Shown piece by piece: positions 6,333 to 13,746 of a stretch of DNA of 64,000 bases. The position numbers were made by a program, and so were the translations under genes. Under the pieces are notes generated by a model, which was not told where the DNA came from, did not search any database, and was given only the letters and a program-made list of their open reading frames with translations. This DNA is from Gillisia sp. (lineage in GTDB: Bacteria > Bacteroidota > Bacteroidia > Flavobacteriales > Flavobacteriaceae). Position 1 is the first letter of the stretch; each line of letters starts with the position of its first letter. The stretch is taken from the NCBI GenBank assembly GCA_024635655.1, contig JAGXIL010000096.1:1-64000 (forward strand). The letters run 5' to 3'.

Positions 6333-7394
6333 TTAATTTATACTTTTTACAACTTCTCTTTTTGCTTCTTTCCTGGATCCGTCAAAACCATCAATACCAC
6401 TTACCGTTGTATATTTCATCACATACTTCTTATCAGGATTGATCTTTTGATAAGCGCTCTGACACATAATAGCTGCTTCATGGAAACCGCACAGGATCAA
6501 CTTAAGCTTTCCGGGATAGGTATTTACATCTCCTATGGCATAAACACCGGGGATGTTTGTTTGATAATCATAGCTGTTATCAACCTTAATGGCATTTTTT
6601 TCGATTTCCAGACCCCAGTCTCCAATAGGCCCCAGTTTAGGTGAAAGTCCGAAAAGCGGAATGAAATGGTCGGTCTCTTTGATCTCCTCATCAGATGCCT
6701 GTCCTTTATGCCGTATAACTACAGCATTCAATTTATCATCACCCTGAAGATCTACAACCTCTGCTTCAGTAATAAGATTGATCTTGCCAATTTTAGACAA
6801 CTCTTCTACTTTTTCAACAGAATCCAATGCTCCCCGAAAATCTTTTCTGCGGTGCACCAGGGAAACTTCTTTGGCAACATCGGCTAAAAATATGGACCAG
6901 TCTAAAGCGGAATCTCCACCCCCGGCTATTACCACTCTTTTATCCCTGTAAACTTCAGGATCTTTAATGATGTATTCTACCCCTTTATCTTCAAAATTAG
7001 CAATATCTGCAATAGGTGGTTTTCGTGGCTCAAAACTTCCAAGGCCACCTGCAATAACTACTATGGGCGCATGATGTTTAATGCCTCTGGATGTGGTAAC
7101 AATGAAACTACCATCATCCTGTTTATCTAAAGTTTCAGCACGATCTCCCAACGTAAATCCGGGGTTGAAAGGTTTTGCCTGCTCCATTAAATTCTTCACC
7201 AGGTCTCCGGCAAGTACTTCCGGAAAGCCGGGAATATCATATATAGGTTTCTTGGGATAGATCTCAGAACACTGTCCACCGGGTTGTGGCAATGCGTCAA
7301 TAAGATGACATTTTAGTTTTAATAATCCTGCTTCAAAAACGGTGAAAAGCCCTGTAGGCCCGGCACCTATAATTAAAATATCTGTTTTAATCAT
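6333..7394 (-). CDS. NAD(P)/FAD-dependent oxidoreductase (ferredoxin-NADP reductase type)
   Basis: Two-dinucleotide-domain flavoprotein of 353 residues. The FAD fold starts with IIGAGPTGLF (G10, G12, G15). The NADPH-binding fold has VVIAGGGDSALDW near residue 155, and YAIGDVNTYPGK near the C terminus is the second FAD contact. It is built like thioredoxin reductase but lacks the redox CxxC between the domains. That points to the TrxR-like ferredoxin-NADP+ reductase class. The ferredoxin gene next downstream is the likely electron acceptor. It follows the NifU-like gene by 27 bases and is probably in the same operon. Confidence 0.9.
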   Translation of the reverse strand: MIKTDILIIGAGPTGLFTVFEAGLLKLKCHLIDALPQPGGQCSEIYPKKPIYDIPGFPEVLAGDLVKNLMEQAKPFNPGFTLGDRAETLDKQDDGSFIVTTSRGIKHHAPIVVIAGGLGSFEPRKPPIADIANFEDKGVEYIIKDPEVYRDKRVVIAGGGDSALDWSIFLADVAKEVSLVHRRKDFRGALDSVEKVEELSKIGKINLITEAEVVDLQGDDKLNAVVIRHKGQASDEEIKETDHFIPLFGLSPKLGPIGDWGLEIEKNAIKVDNSYDYQTNIPGVYAIGDVNTYPGKLKLILCGFHEAAIMCQSAYQKINPDKKYVMKYTTVSGIDGFDGSRKEAKREVVKSIN

Positions 7395-7421
7395 TTTCTA
7401 ATATTTCTTGGGTAAGCGGTC

Positions 7422-7670
7422 TTAGCTTACCTTTTCGACATTAACCACTTGTTCTATTTGCGGAACATATCTTTTAATGGTCATTTCAACTCCGGACTTT
7501 AAAGTCATGGTATTCACGTGACAACCTACACAGGCCCCTAAAAGCTGAACTCTTACCAACTTATCATCCTCAATGGAAACTAAAGAGATATCTCCACCAT
7601 CACTTTGCAGAAAAGGGCGGATCTCAGAAAGAGCCCGTTCTACATTTAATCTAATTTCTTCAGTAGTCAT
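7422..7670 (-). CDS. NifU-like Fe-S scaffold protein
   Basis: A stand-alone NifU C-terminal domain of 82 residues with the conserved LLGACVGCHVNTMTL motif (C47, C50), which binds a labile Fe-S cluster for transfer to apo-proteins. Its ATG follows directly on the TAG of the Mrp-type ATPase gene, so the two are translationally linked. A ferredoxin and a ferredoxin reductase lie downstream, and the whole set looks like an Fe-S assembly and redox operon. Confidence 0.93.
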   Translation of the reverse strand: MTTEEIRLNVERALSEIRPFLQSDGGDISLVSIEDDKLVRVQLLGACVGCHVNTMTLKSGVEMTIKRYVPQIEQVVNVEKVS

Positions 7671-8804
7671 CTATTTCTTTTTTACTGCACTGCATCCAGC
7701 CATTGTGGTGATCTTAATTGCTTCGGTTGGAGGAAGGCTTTCATTTCTATTCACTGTTTCCTGGACCACATTTTGAGTGATCTTTTCAAAAGCAGTCTCA
7801 AGCAAGGTGCCTGTTTGCATCGCGGCAGGTCTTCCAATATCTCCGGCTTCCCGGATGCTCTGGACCAGGGGAAGCTCTCCTAAAAATGGTACTCCCAGGT
7901 CTTCCGAAAGGTTTCTGGCACCTTCTCTTCCAAAAATGTAGTACTTGTTTTCAGGTAACTCTTCAGGAGTAAAGTAGGCCATATTTTCGATAATACCTAA
8001 AACAGGCACACTTATACTCTCCTGCTGAAACATATCTACTCCCCTTCTGGCATCAGAAAGCGCCATTTTTTGAGGAGTACTTACGATCACAGCCCCTGTT
8101 AAAGGAAGCGATTGCATAATTGATAAATGTATATCTCCTGTTCCGGGGGGAAGGTCTACCAGTAAGAAATCCAGTTCTCCCCAGGCAGCATCAAAGATCA
8201 TTTGATTCAATGCCTTGGCAGCCATTGGGCCTCTCCAGACCACAGCCTGATTAGGTTTTGTGAAAAATCCTATGGATAATAATTTGACCCCGTAATTCTC
8301 TACAGGTTTCATTTTTGATTTTCCGTCTACATTTACAGAAAGAGGCCGCTCTACTTCAACATCAAACATAATAGGCATGGAAGGGCCATAGATGTCTGCA
8401 TCAAGAAGACCAACCTTAAACCCCATTTTTGAAAGGGTAACAGCCAAATTTGCTGTTACTGTAGATTTTCCTACGCCTCCTTTTCCGGAAGCTATGGCAA
8501 TAACATTGCTGATACCCGGAATGGCTTTTCCTTTTATAGGGCCGGGCTTTTCGGGAGTTTCTACTTTTATATTTACTTTCACCTGGGCTTTATCGTAAAC
8601 CTTTTCGTGAATAACTTTAATAATATCAGCTTCCGCACGTTTTTTAATATGCATAGCCGGGGTAGACATCACAAGGTCAACTACAACCTCATCTCCAAAA
8701 GTAATTACGTTTTGAACAGCTTCACTTTCCACCATATTTTTCCCTTCCCCTGCTATAGAGATGGTTTCAAGAGCAGCCAGTATATCTTTTTTTTCTAATT
8801 TCAT
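7671..8804 (-). CDS. mrp: Mrp/NBP35-family P-loop ATPase, Fe-S carrier type
   Basis: A 377-residue protein with an N-terminal MIP18/DUF59-like domain (about 1-75) and a ParA/MinD-type ATPase domain with P-loop GKGGVGKST at 107-115. LVDLPPGTGDIHLS is the Walker B region. Bacterial Mrp/ApbC proteins usually have a CxxC after the ENMAYF segment. Here that place reads FTPEELPENKYYIFG, with no cysteine; the only visible cysteine near the C terminus is in MAGCSAVKKK. Cluster binding may therefore differ, or rely on the adjoining NifU-like protein. A TATATTTG promoter lies about 50 bases upstream. Confidence 0.93.
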   Translation of the reverse strand: MKLEKKDILAALETISIAGEGKNMVESEAVQNVITFGDEVVVDLVMSTPAMHIKKRAEADIIKVIHEKVYDKAQVKVNIKVETPEKPGPIKGKAIPGISNVIAIASGKGGVGKSTVTANLAVTLSKMGFKVGLLDADIYGPSMPIMFDVEVERPLSVNVDGKSKMKPVENYGVKLLSIGFFTKPNQAVVWRGPMAAKALNQMIFDAAWGELDFLLVDLPPGTGDIHLSIMQSLPLTGAVIVSTPQKMALSDARRGVDMFQQESISVPVLGIIENMAYFTPEELPENKYYIFGREGARNLSEDLGVPFLGELPLVQSIREAGDIGRPAAMQTGTLLETAFEKITQNVVQETVNRNESLPPTEAIKITTMAGCSAVKKK

Positions 8805-8853
8805 TGCAGATCTGTTTCAATTTCAACCTCTTAATTAGATTGATTCTAAAATG

Positions 8854-8861
8854 CAAATATA
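8854..8861 (-). promoter_or_regulatory. Probable -10 element of the mrp operon
   Basis: On the minus strand the sequence reads TATATTTG, matching TAnnTTTG, about 50 bases before the mrp start codon. No convincing -33 TTG is seen. Confidence 0.5.
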
Positions 8862-8959
8862 GCTTGAAAAGCTAAGAATGAGAAGGAAATAATTATAATT
8901 GATTTATGTTTTTATAGGAGGAATCTATAGCTTCAACCTCGCTATTTATGGTGTAGTTT

Positions 8960-9289
8960 TTATAATTCTTTAGCCGGATCCCAAAACAATTCCTTAAAAT
9001 TCTGAACCTGATTTTCTTTTACCTCCACTCCTTCACTTTCCAGTAATTGCTGCATTGCCGTAGTGCCTCCAAAATGATGCTTGCCCGTGAGCATTCCCAA
9101 ACGGTTCACGACACGTTGTGCAGGTATATCTTCCAAATTATGGGAATTGTTCAGGGCCCAACCTACCATTCTGGAACTACCGGAAGACCCTAAATATCTG
9201 GCTATGGCCCCATAAGATGTTACTCTTCCATAAGGAATTTGTTTTACCACCCCGTACACCTTATCAAAAAAATTGGGTTCGGCCTTCAT
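8960..9289 (-). CDS. Alkyltransferase-like protein (MGMT family, no catalytic Cys)
   Basis: A 109-residue protein with the DNA-binding domain of O6-alkylguanine-DNA alkyltransferase. The active-site motif PCHR is replaced by PAQRVVNRLG, so the alkyl-accepting cysteine is missing. This is the signature of alkyltransferase-like (ATL) proteins, which bind O6-alkylguanine and signal to nucleotide excision repair instead of repairing it themselves. YGRVTSYGAIA and the LLESEGVEV tail are typical. Its ATG overlaps the stop of the LysE-family gene (ATGA), so the two are coupled. Confidence 0.9.
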   Translation of the reverse strand: MKAEPNFFDKVYGVVKQIPYGRVTSYGAIARYLGSSGSSRMVGWALNNSHNLEDIPAQRVVNRLGMLTGKHHFGGTTAMQQLLESEGVEVKENQVQNFKELFWDPAKEL

Positions 9290-9912
9290 GAGTAGAAAAA
9301 TATCCTGATAAGGGTAATGATCATGAGCAACAGCATAAGCGTGGCCATAAAATAATTGGAATATTTTGCAAAGATCTCTGTCTTATCTTCAATTTTTATA
9401 AAAGAAAGCACATAGAAATACAGCGTTGTGAATGTACCTAATGATGCTGCCAGGACAAAAGTTATGATCAACATCCAGTTGTAAGAAAGATCTCCCCCAA
9501 CATTAATTGCAGCTCCTACAGCTACAAAATAGGGAATGGGGAAAATATTGAGCATGGCAATAAACATCCCTTTAAAAATACTTTTAGAATTCGTCTTTTT
9601 GGAATGATGGATTATGTGCGGATCTCTTCGGGCTTTAACAAAAAAGAATATTGCAAGTAAAAGAAAGATCACCAACCCGGCCCTTAGCAATATGTTGCGA
9701 ACATAAGGATTATCAAAAATATATTTGGCGAGCAAAACAGCAACAAGCGCTTGAAACAATACTACAATTGAAGCTCCTATCGCTACATATAGCCCGTTCT
9801 TTTTCCCTTGTTCAACACAGGTTTTTGCAACTGTCATGTTAACCAATCCTGGGGGGACAACCCCTATAAGGGCTGCAAAATAGGTGATCAGGAAAAGTTT
9901 TGTTTCCTCCAA
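9286..9912 (-). CDS. LysE/RhtB-family amino acid exporter
   Basis: Inner-membrane protein of 208 residues with about six hydrophobic segments. It has the LysE-type N terminus, with the GVVPPGLVNM segment corresponding to the conserved PGP motif region. It probably exports small amino acids or derivatives; the substrate is unknown. It is cotranscribed with the ATL gene through a 4-base overlap, and it follows trmB by 4 bases. Confidence 0.82.
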   Translation of the reverse strand: MEETKLFLITYFAALIGVVPPGLVNMTVAKTCVEQGKKNGLYVAIGASIVVLFQALVAVLLAKYIFDNPYVRNILLRAGLVIFLLLAIFFFVKARRDPHIIHHSKKTNSKSIFKGMFIAMLNIFPIPYFVAVGAAINVGGDLSYNWMLIITFVLAASLGTFTTLYFYVLSFIKIEDKTEIFAKYSNYFMATLMLLLMIITLIRIFFYS

Positions 9913-9916
9913 AGTT

Positions 9917-10591
9917 CTATTTTATCTTAAACTTAATATAAGTAATGGGTTTTCCTTTTTCAAGGTACTGTTTTTCATAGAATGTTTGGATGCCGGTAAC
10001 TTCTTTGGGCGAATATACATTTTTATAAACATCGTGATTGGCGTGTAAGATCTCGTGGCCTTCGCCGTGGAGCAGCCCCAGGGTGTATCCGTGCATGAAT
10101 TCGCTGTCTGTTTTCAGGTTGACAATGCCCCCGGGCTTCAGGATCTTTTTGTATTTCTGAAGGAAGTCGCTATTGGTCAATCTGTGCTTGGTTCGTTTAT
10201 ATTTGATCTGTGGGTCGGGAAAGGTGATCCAAATCTCATCGATCTCATTCTCTTCAAAAATCAGGTCTATGAGTTCGATCTGCGTTCTTATAAAACTAAC
10301 ATTGTTTAAACCTTCATCTAAGGCCGTTTTTGCACCTCTCCAAAAGCGGGCTCCTTTAATGTCTATTCCTATAAAATTCTTCTCCGGATAAGCCTCTGCA
10401 AGGGCAACACTATATTCCCCTTTTCCACAGCCCAATTCCAGCACAATAGGCTTTTCATTTCCGAAAAATTTGCTTCCCCAGTTTCCCTTGATCGGAAATT
10501 GCTGCTCTGTGAGCTCCTCCCGTGAAGGCTGAACCACATTGTCAAAACTTTCATTTTCTTTAAATCTCTTAAGCTTATTCTTACTCCCCAC
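9917..10591 (-). CDS. trmB: tRNA (guanine-N7-)-methyltransferase
   Basis: SAM-dependent enzyme forming m7G46 in tRNA variable loops. The 224 residues include the SAM motif LELGCGKGEYSVALAEA near 52-68 and the TFPDPQIKYKRTKHRL motif typical of TrmB. The C-terminal TFYEKQYLEKGKPITYIKF segment closes the fold. It heads a three-gene minus-strand run with the LysE-type and ATL genes. Confidence 0.95.
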   Translation of the reverse strand: MGSKNKLKRFKENESFDNVVQPSREELTEQQFPIKGNWGSKFFGNEKPIVLELGCGKGEYSVALAEAYPEKNFIGIDIKGARFWRGAKTALDEGLNNVSFIRTQIELIDLIFEENEIDEIWITFPDPQIKYKRTKHRLTNSDFLQKYKKILKPGGIVNLKTDSEFMHGYTLGLLHGEGHEILHANHDVYKNVYSPKEVTGIQTFYEKQYLEKGKPITYIKFKIK

Positions 10592-10684
10592 TACTCATAA
10601 ATTTTGGTAAAATTAACTAAAATCGCCCACAACGGACTAAAACCTCCTCCAGAATAATCCCGCACTATATTTCTATATTTGTTT

Positions 10685-11743
10685 ATGCTAAAAAAAAGGA
10701 TCTTAGTTGCTCCTCTTAACTGGGGATTGGGACATGCCACCCGCTGCATTCCACTGATCCTTGAACTTCAAAAGGAAGGATTTGAACCCGTAATAGCATC
10801 AGACGGGGAAGCTTTGGAACTATTGAGAAAAGAATTTCCCCTCTTAGAATTCCACAAGTTACCTTCTTACAACATCAGCTATTCAAGAAAGAAACAATAT
10901 TTTAAGCTACACCTTCTGCTGATGGCGCCTCATATTTTTAAAACCATTTCAGCTGAAAGAAAGAAGATTGAAGAGCTGGTCAAAACCGAAAATATTTCAG
11001 GAATAATATCAGATAACCGCTGGGGTGTTTATTCTGAAATGGTGCCTTCAGTTTTCATTACGCATCAATTAAAAGTGCTTTCCGGTGTATTCACTTCTAT
11101 AAGCAGTAAAATTCAGCAGAAATATATTCAGAAATTTGATGAGTGCTGGATCCCCGATGCGGAAGAAGAACCTCATCTCAGCGGAGAGATGGGCCACCTT
11201 AAAAATCCCCCTTTACCGGTCAAATTTATAGGTATTCTCAGCAGGTTTAAAAAAGAGATCCTGTCCATAAGCTATGATATTGCAGTGATCCTCTCGGGGC
11301 CTGAGCCACAGCGAGAAATTCTTCAGCAAATTTTGGAAAAGGAATTGAAAGGATCTGATTCGCGAATATTATTTGTAAAAGGTATCGTAGAAAAGGAGCA
11401 AATTCAGGAAAAAAAAGATAACTGGACCATTTACAACTTTCTTACTTCAGCTCAACTTCAGGATTATTTAAATCAAAGCGAATATGTTATTTGCCGGCCC
11501 GGATATACGAGCCTTATGGATCTTGCTGCACTGGAAAAAAAGGCCTTTTTGATACCCACTCCGGGTCAGAATGAACAGGAGTATTTAGCCGCCAGGTTAA
11601 AAGCAATGGGAATAGCAGGAGGTTGCCGGCAAAAAGATTTCACCCTGAAAAAACTGAAAGATATTAAAGACTATGAAGGTTTAGGAAGATTTTCCCTTAA
11701 CCCGGGGCCTGGTAGAAGTTTTGCTCTTTTCAAGGGTAAATGA
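10685..11743 (+). CDS. Glycosyltransferase, MurG-like (GT-B)
   Basis: A 352-residue protein whose N terminus, ILVAPLNWGLGHATRCIPLI, is the donor/acceptor glycine-rich loop of MurG-like GT-B glycosyltransferases. The C-terminal half has CRPGYTSLMDLAALEKKAFLIPTPGQNEQ, the UDP-sugar-binding region of that class. Substrates are unknown; a UDP-sugar donor and a lipid or surface-glycan acceptor are plausible. ATG 10685 is preferred over TTG 10679. The last 63 bases overlap the 3' end of the sensor kinase gene on the other strand. Confidence 0.82.
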   Translation: MLKKRILVAPLNWGLGHATRCIPLILELQKEGFEPVIASDGEALELLRKEFPLLEFHKLPSYNISYSRKKQYFKLHLLLMAPHIFKTISAERKKIEELVKTENISGIISDNRWGVYSEMVPSVFITHQLKVLSGVFTSISSKIQQKYIQKFDECWIPDAEEEPHLSGEMGHLKNPPLPVKFIGILSRFKKEILSISYDIAVILSGPEPQREILQQILEKELKGSDSRILFVKGIVEKEQIQEKKDNWTIYNFLTSAQLQDYLNQSEYVICRPGYTSLMDLAALEKKAFLIPTPGQNEQEYLAARLKAMGIAGGCRQKDFTLKKLKDIKDYEGLGRFSLNPGPGRSFALFKGK

Positions 11744-12757
11744 AAATTCACTTCCTACCCCAAATACACTTTCAACATATATTTTTTCTGAATGTGCTTC
11801 AATAATATGTTTTACAATAGACAAGCCAAGGCCTGAACCTCCTTCTTTTCTGGATCCGCTTTTGTCTACCCGGTAAAACCTCTCAAATAAACGGGAGATA
11901 TTGGCCTTTTCTATTCCTTCTCCATTATCTGTAACCCGGACTATAACCTTATTTCTAATCAGGTTTTCAACACTTATCTCTGTGGTACCTCCTTTTTTAC
12001 CATATTTTATGGAGTTAACCACCAGGTTTGTAATCACCTGCTGAATGCGTTCCCTGTCTGCATAAACCCATACAGGATCTTCATAATCCATATCAAATGT
12101 AAGGGTGATATTCTTCTTTGCTGCCTTCATTTCCAGCAGGTCAAAAGAATTCTGAACCAGCTCAACAATATTAAAATTTTCCATGACCAGATGAAGATCC
12201 CCCGTTTCCAGTTTGGTGATCATATCCAGGTCCTTAACAATATAAATAAGGCGTTCTACTCCTTTATTTGCCCGTTGCAGGTATTTCTTTCGTACTGTTT
12301 TGTCCTTCAACGCCCCGTCAAGCAAAGTGAGGATATATCCCTGAACTGTGAACAACGGCGTTTTGAGCTCGTGGGAAACATTACCCATGAATTCCTTCCT
12401 ATAGGTCTCCCTGATCTTAAGCGTCTCGATCTCCAGCTTTTTACCTTCTGCAAATTTTTCAACCTCCCGGGTCAAGGTGGCCATATCTGTTGTGATCTGG
12501 CTGGGCCTTAATGTAGTTGCGTCCAGAAGGGTGACATTATCATATATCTTTTTTACTCTTTTATAAATAAAATGTTCTACCCGGTACTGAATGATCAGGA
12601 AAGAAAATATGTAACATGCACAAGAAAAAATAAGCAACGGAAGCCATTGCAATTCTGCGGTTAAAAATAAAAAAACACCCATAAGGAGTGTCAGGAATAT
12701 CGTTATATACAACGATGTTTTTATAGCAAACTTATATGATCTTTTGAAATTTGACAT
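11681..12757 (-). CDS. Sensor histidine kinase, PhoR-like
   Basis: Inner-membrane sensor kinase of 358 residues. Two transmembrane segments lie at about 15-33 and 38-57 with almost no periplasmic loop. The H-box is NVSHELKTPL (phosphoacceptor H129), followed by the N-box VVNSIKYG and the GEGI, FERFYRVD and GSGLGLSIV ATP-binding motifs. The lack of a periplasmic sensor domain resembles PhoR, which senses phosphate status through the transporter. Its ATG overlaps the stop of the response regulator gene (TAATG). The stimulus is inferred, not shown. Confidence 0.92.
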   Translation of the reverse strand: MSNFKRSYKFAIKTSLYITIFLTLLMGVFLFLTAELQWLPLLIFSCACYIFSFLIIQYRVEHFIYKRVKKIYDNVTLLDATTLRPSQITTDMATLTREVEKFAEGKKLEIETLKIRETYRKEFMGNVSHELKTPLFTVQGYILTLLDGALKDKTVRKKYLQRANKGVERLIYIVKDLDMITKLETGDLHLVMENFNIVELVQNSFDLLEMKAAKKNITLTFDMDYEDPVWVYADRERIQQVITNLVVNSIKYGKKGGTTEISVENLIRNKVIVRVTDNGEGIEKANISRLFERFYRVDKSGSRKEGGSGLGLSIVKHIIEAHSEKIYVESVFGVGSEFSFTLEKSKTSTRPRVKGKSS

Positions 12758-13440
12758 TAAATCACAAACTTATATCCTACCCCTTTTACCGTTTTAAAAC
12801 TGTCATCCCCAATTTTTTCCCGAAGTTTCCTGATGTGTACATCAATTGTCCTTCCTCCCACTACCACTTCATTTCCCCAAACCTTATCCAAAATTTCTTC
12901 TCTTTTGAAAACTTTTCCGGGGGTAGAGGCCAATAGGGAAAGCAATTCAAATTCCTTCCTGGGAAGAATGATCTCCTGGTCATCTTTAATGATCTTATAT
13001 TCATCCCGGTTGATCACCAGATCTCCCAGGGTCACGATATTTGAGGTGTCACCATCATCCTTAAATCTGCGAAGTAAAGCTTTCACCTTACTCACCAGAA
13101 CTTTGGGTTTGATAGGTTTTGTAATATAATCATCGGCACCTGCATCAAATCCCGCCATTTGAGAATAGTCTTCGCCTCTTGCGGTTAAGAAAGTGATAAT
13201 GGTCTCACTCAACTCCGGAATCTTTCTTATCTGTTCACAAGCTTCGATCCCGTCCATCTCGGGCATCATCACATCCAGAATAATAAGTTGAGGTTTTTTC
13301 TTTTTCGCCAGTTTTACAGCTTTCGCTCCGTCATCTGCAGTGATAACCTTGTACCCTTCTGCAGTTAGGTTATAGCCAACAATTTCCAGGATATCCGGCT
13401 CGTCGTCTACTAACAAAATGAGGATGTCTTTTTTCTTCAT
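12757..13440 (-). CDS. OmpR/PhoB-family response regulator
   Basis: A 227-residue DNA-binding response regulator. The receiver domain has the acidic pocket VDDEPD (D12, D13), phosphoacceptor D56 in LIILDVMMPEMDG, and the conserved Lys in YITKPIKP. The C-terminal winged helix (FELLSLLASTPGKVFKREEI to DVHIRKLREKIG and VKGVGYKF) binds DNA. It forms an operon with the PhoR-like kinase. A divergent TonB receptor gene 306 bases away is a candidate target. Confidence 0.94.
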   Translation of the reverse strand: MKKKDILILLVDDEPDILEIVGYNLTAEGYKVITADDGAKAVKLAKKKKPQLIILDVMMPEMDGIEACEQIRKIPELSETIITFLTARGEDYSQMAGFDAGADDYITKPIKPKVLVSKVKALLRRFKDDGDTSNIVTLGDLVINRDEYKIIKDDQEIILPRKEFELLSLLASTPGKVFKREEILDKVWGNEVVVGGRTIDVHIRKLREKIGDDSFKTVKGVGYKFVI

Positions 13441-13746
13441 AAGGGGGTGTATTATAAAACTTTATTTAACAAAAGTATAGATAAATTTCTACTCCAACCC
13501 TTTATTTCAAAAATGAGCGTAACACTAAATTAACATAAAGGCTTTAAAGAGTCCTGCCTCATCCCGTGTTCTTATTGCCGCTACTCCTTAAGACCTGATT
13601 TTGTTCCAAAAAAGGCTGGCGTAGTTAGGCCTTTTTATAAACCTAATAGTAACATTAAATCCGGCTGCATTAACGCAAACGTAAAGTTTAGGTAAGCTTC
13701 AAGCAGGATATCGGTGGTTAATTTGCTGCATAGAACTAAACAAAGA
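13441..13746. other. Intergenic region between the two-component operon and the TonB receptor gene
   Basis: This 306-base gap holds the regulator promoter at its left end and an imperfect direct repeat GTAACA(C/T)TAAAT at 13519-13530 and 13649-13660. A hairpin-like AAAAAGGC...GCCTTTTT lies near 13607-13635. No coding sequence is seen. The direct repeats could be binding sites for the adjacent regulator, which is inference. Confidence 0.5.
13470..13477 (-). promoter_or_regulatory. Probable -10 element of the response regulator operon
   Basis: TACTTTTG on the minus strand matches TAnnTTTG, about 30 bases upstream of the regulator's start codon. Confidence 0.55.
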
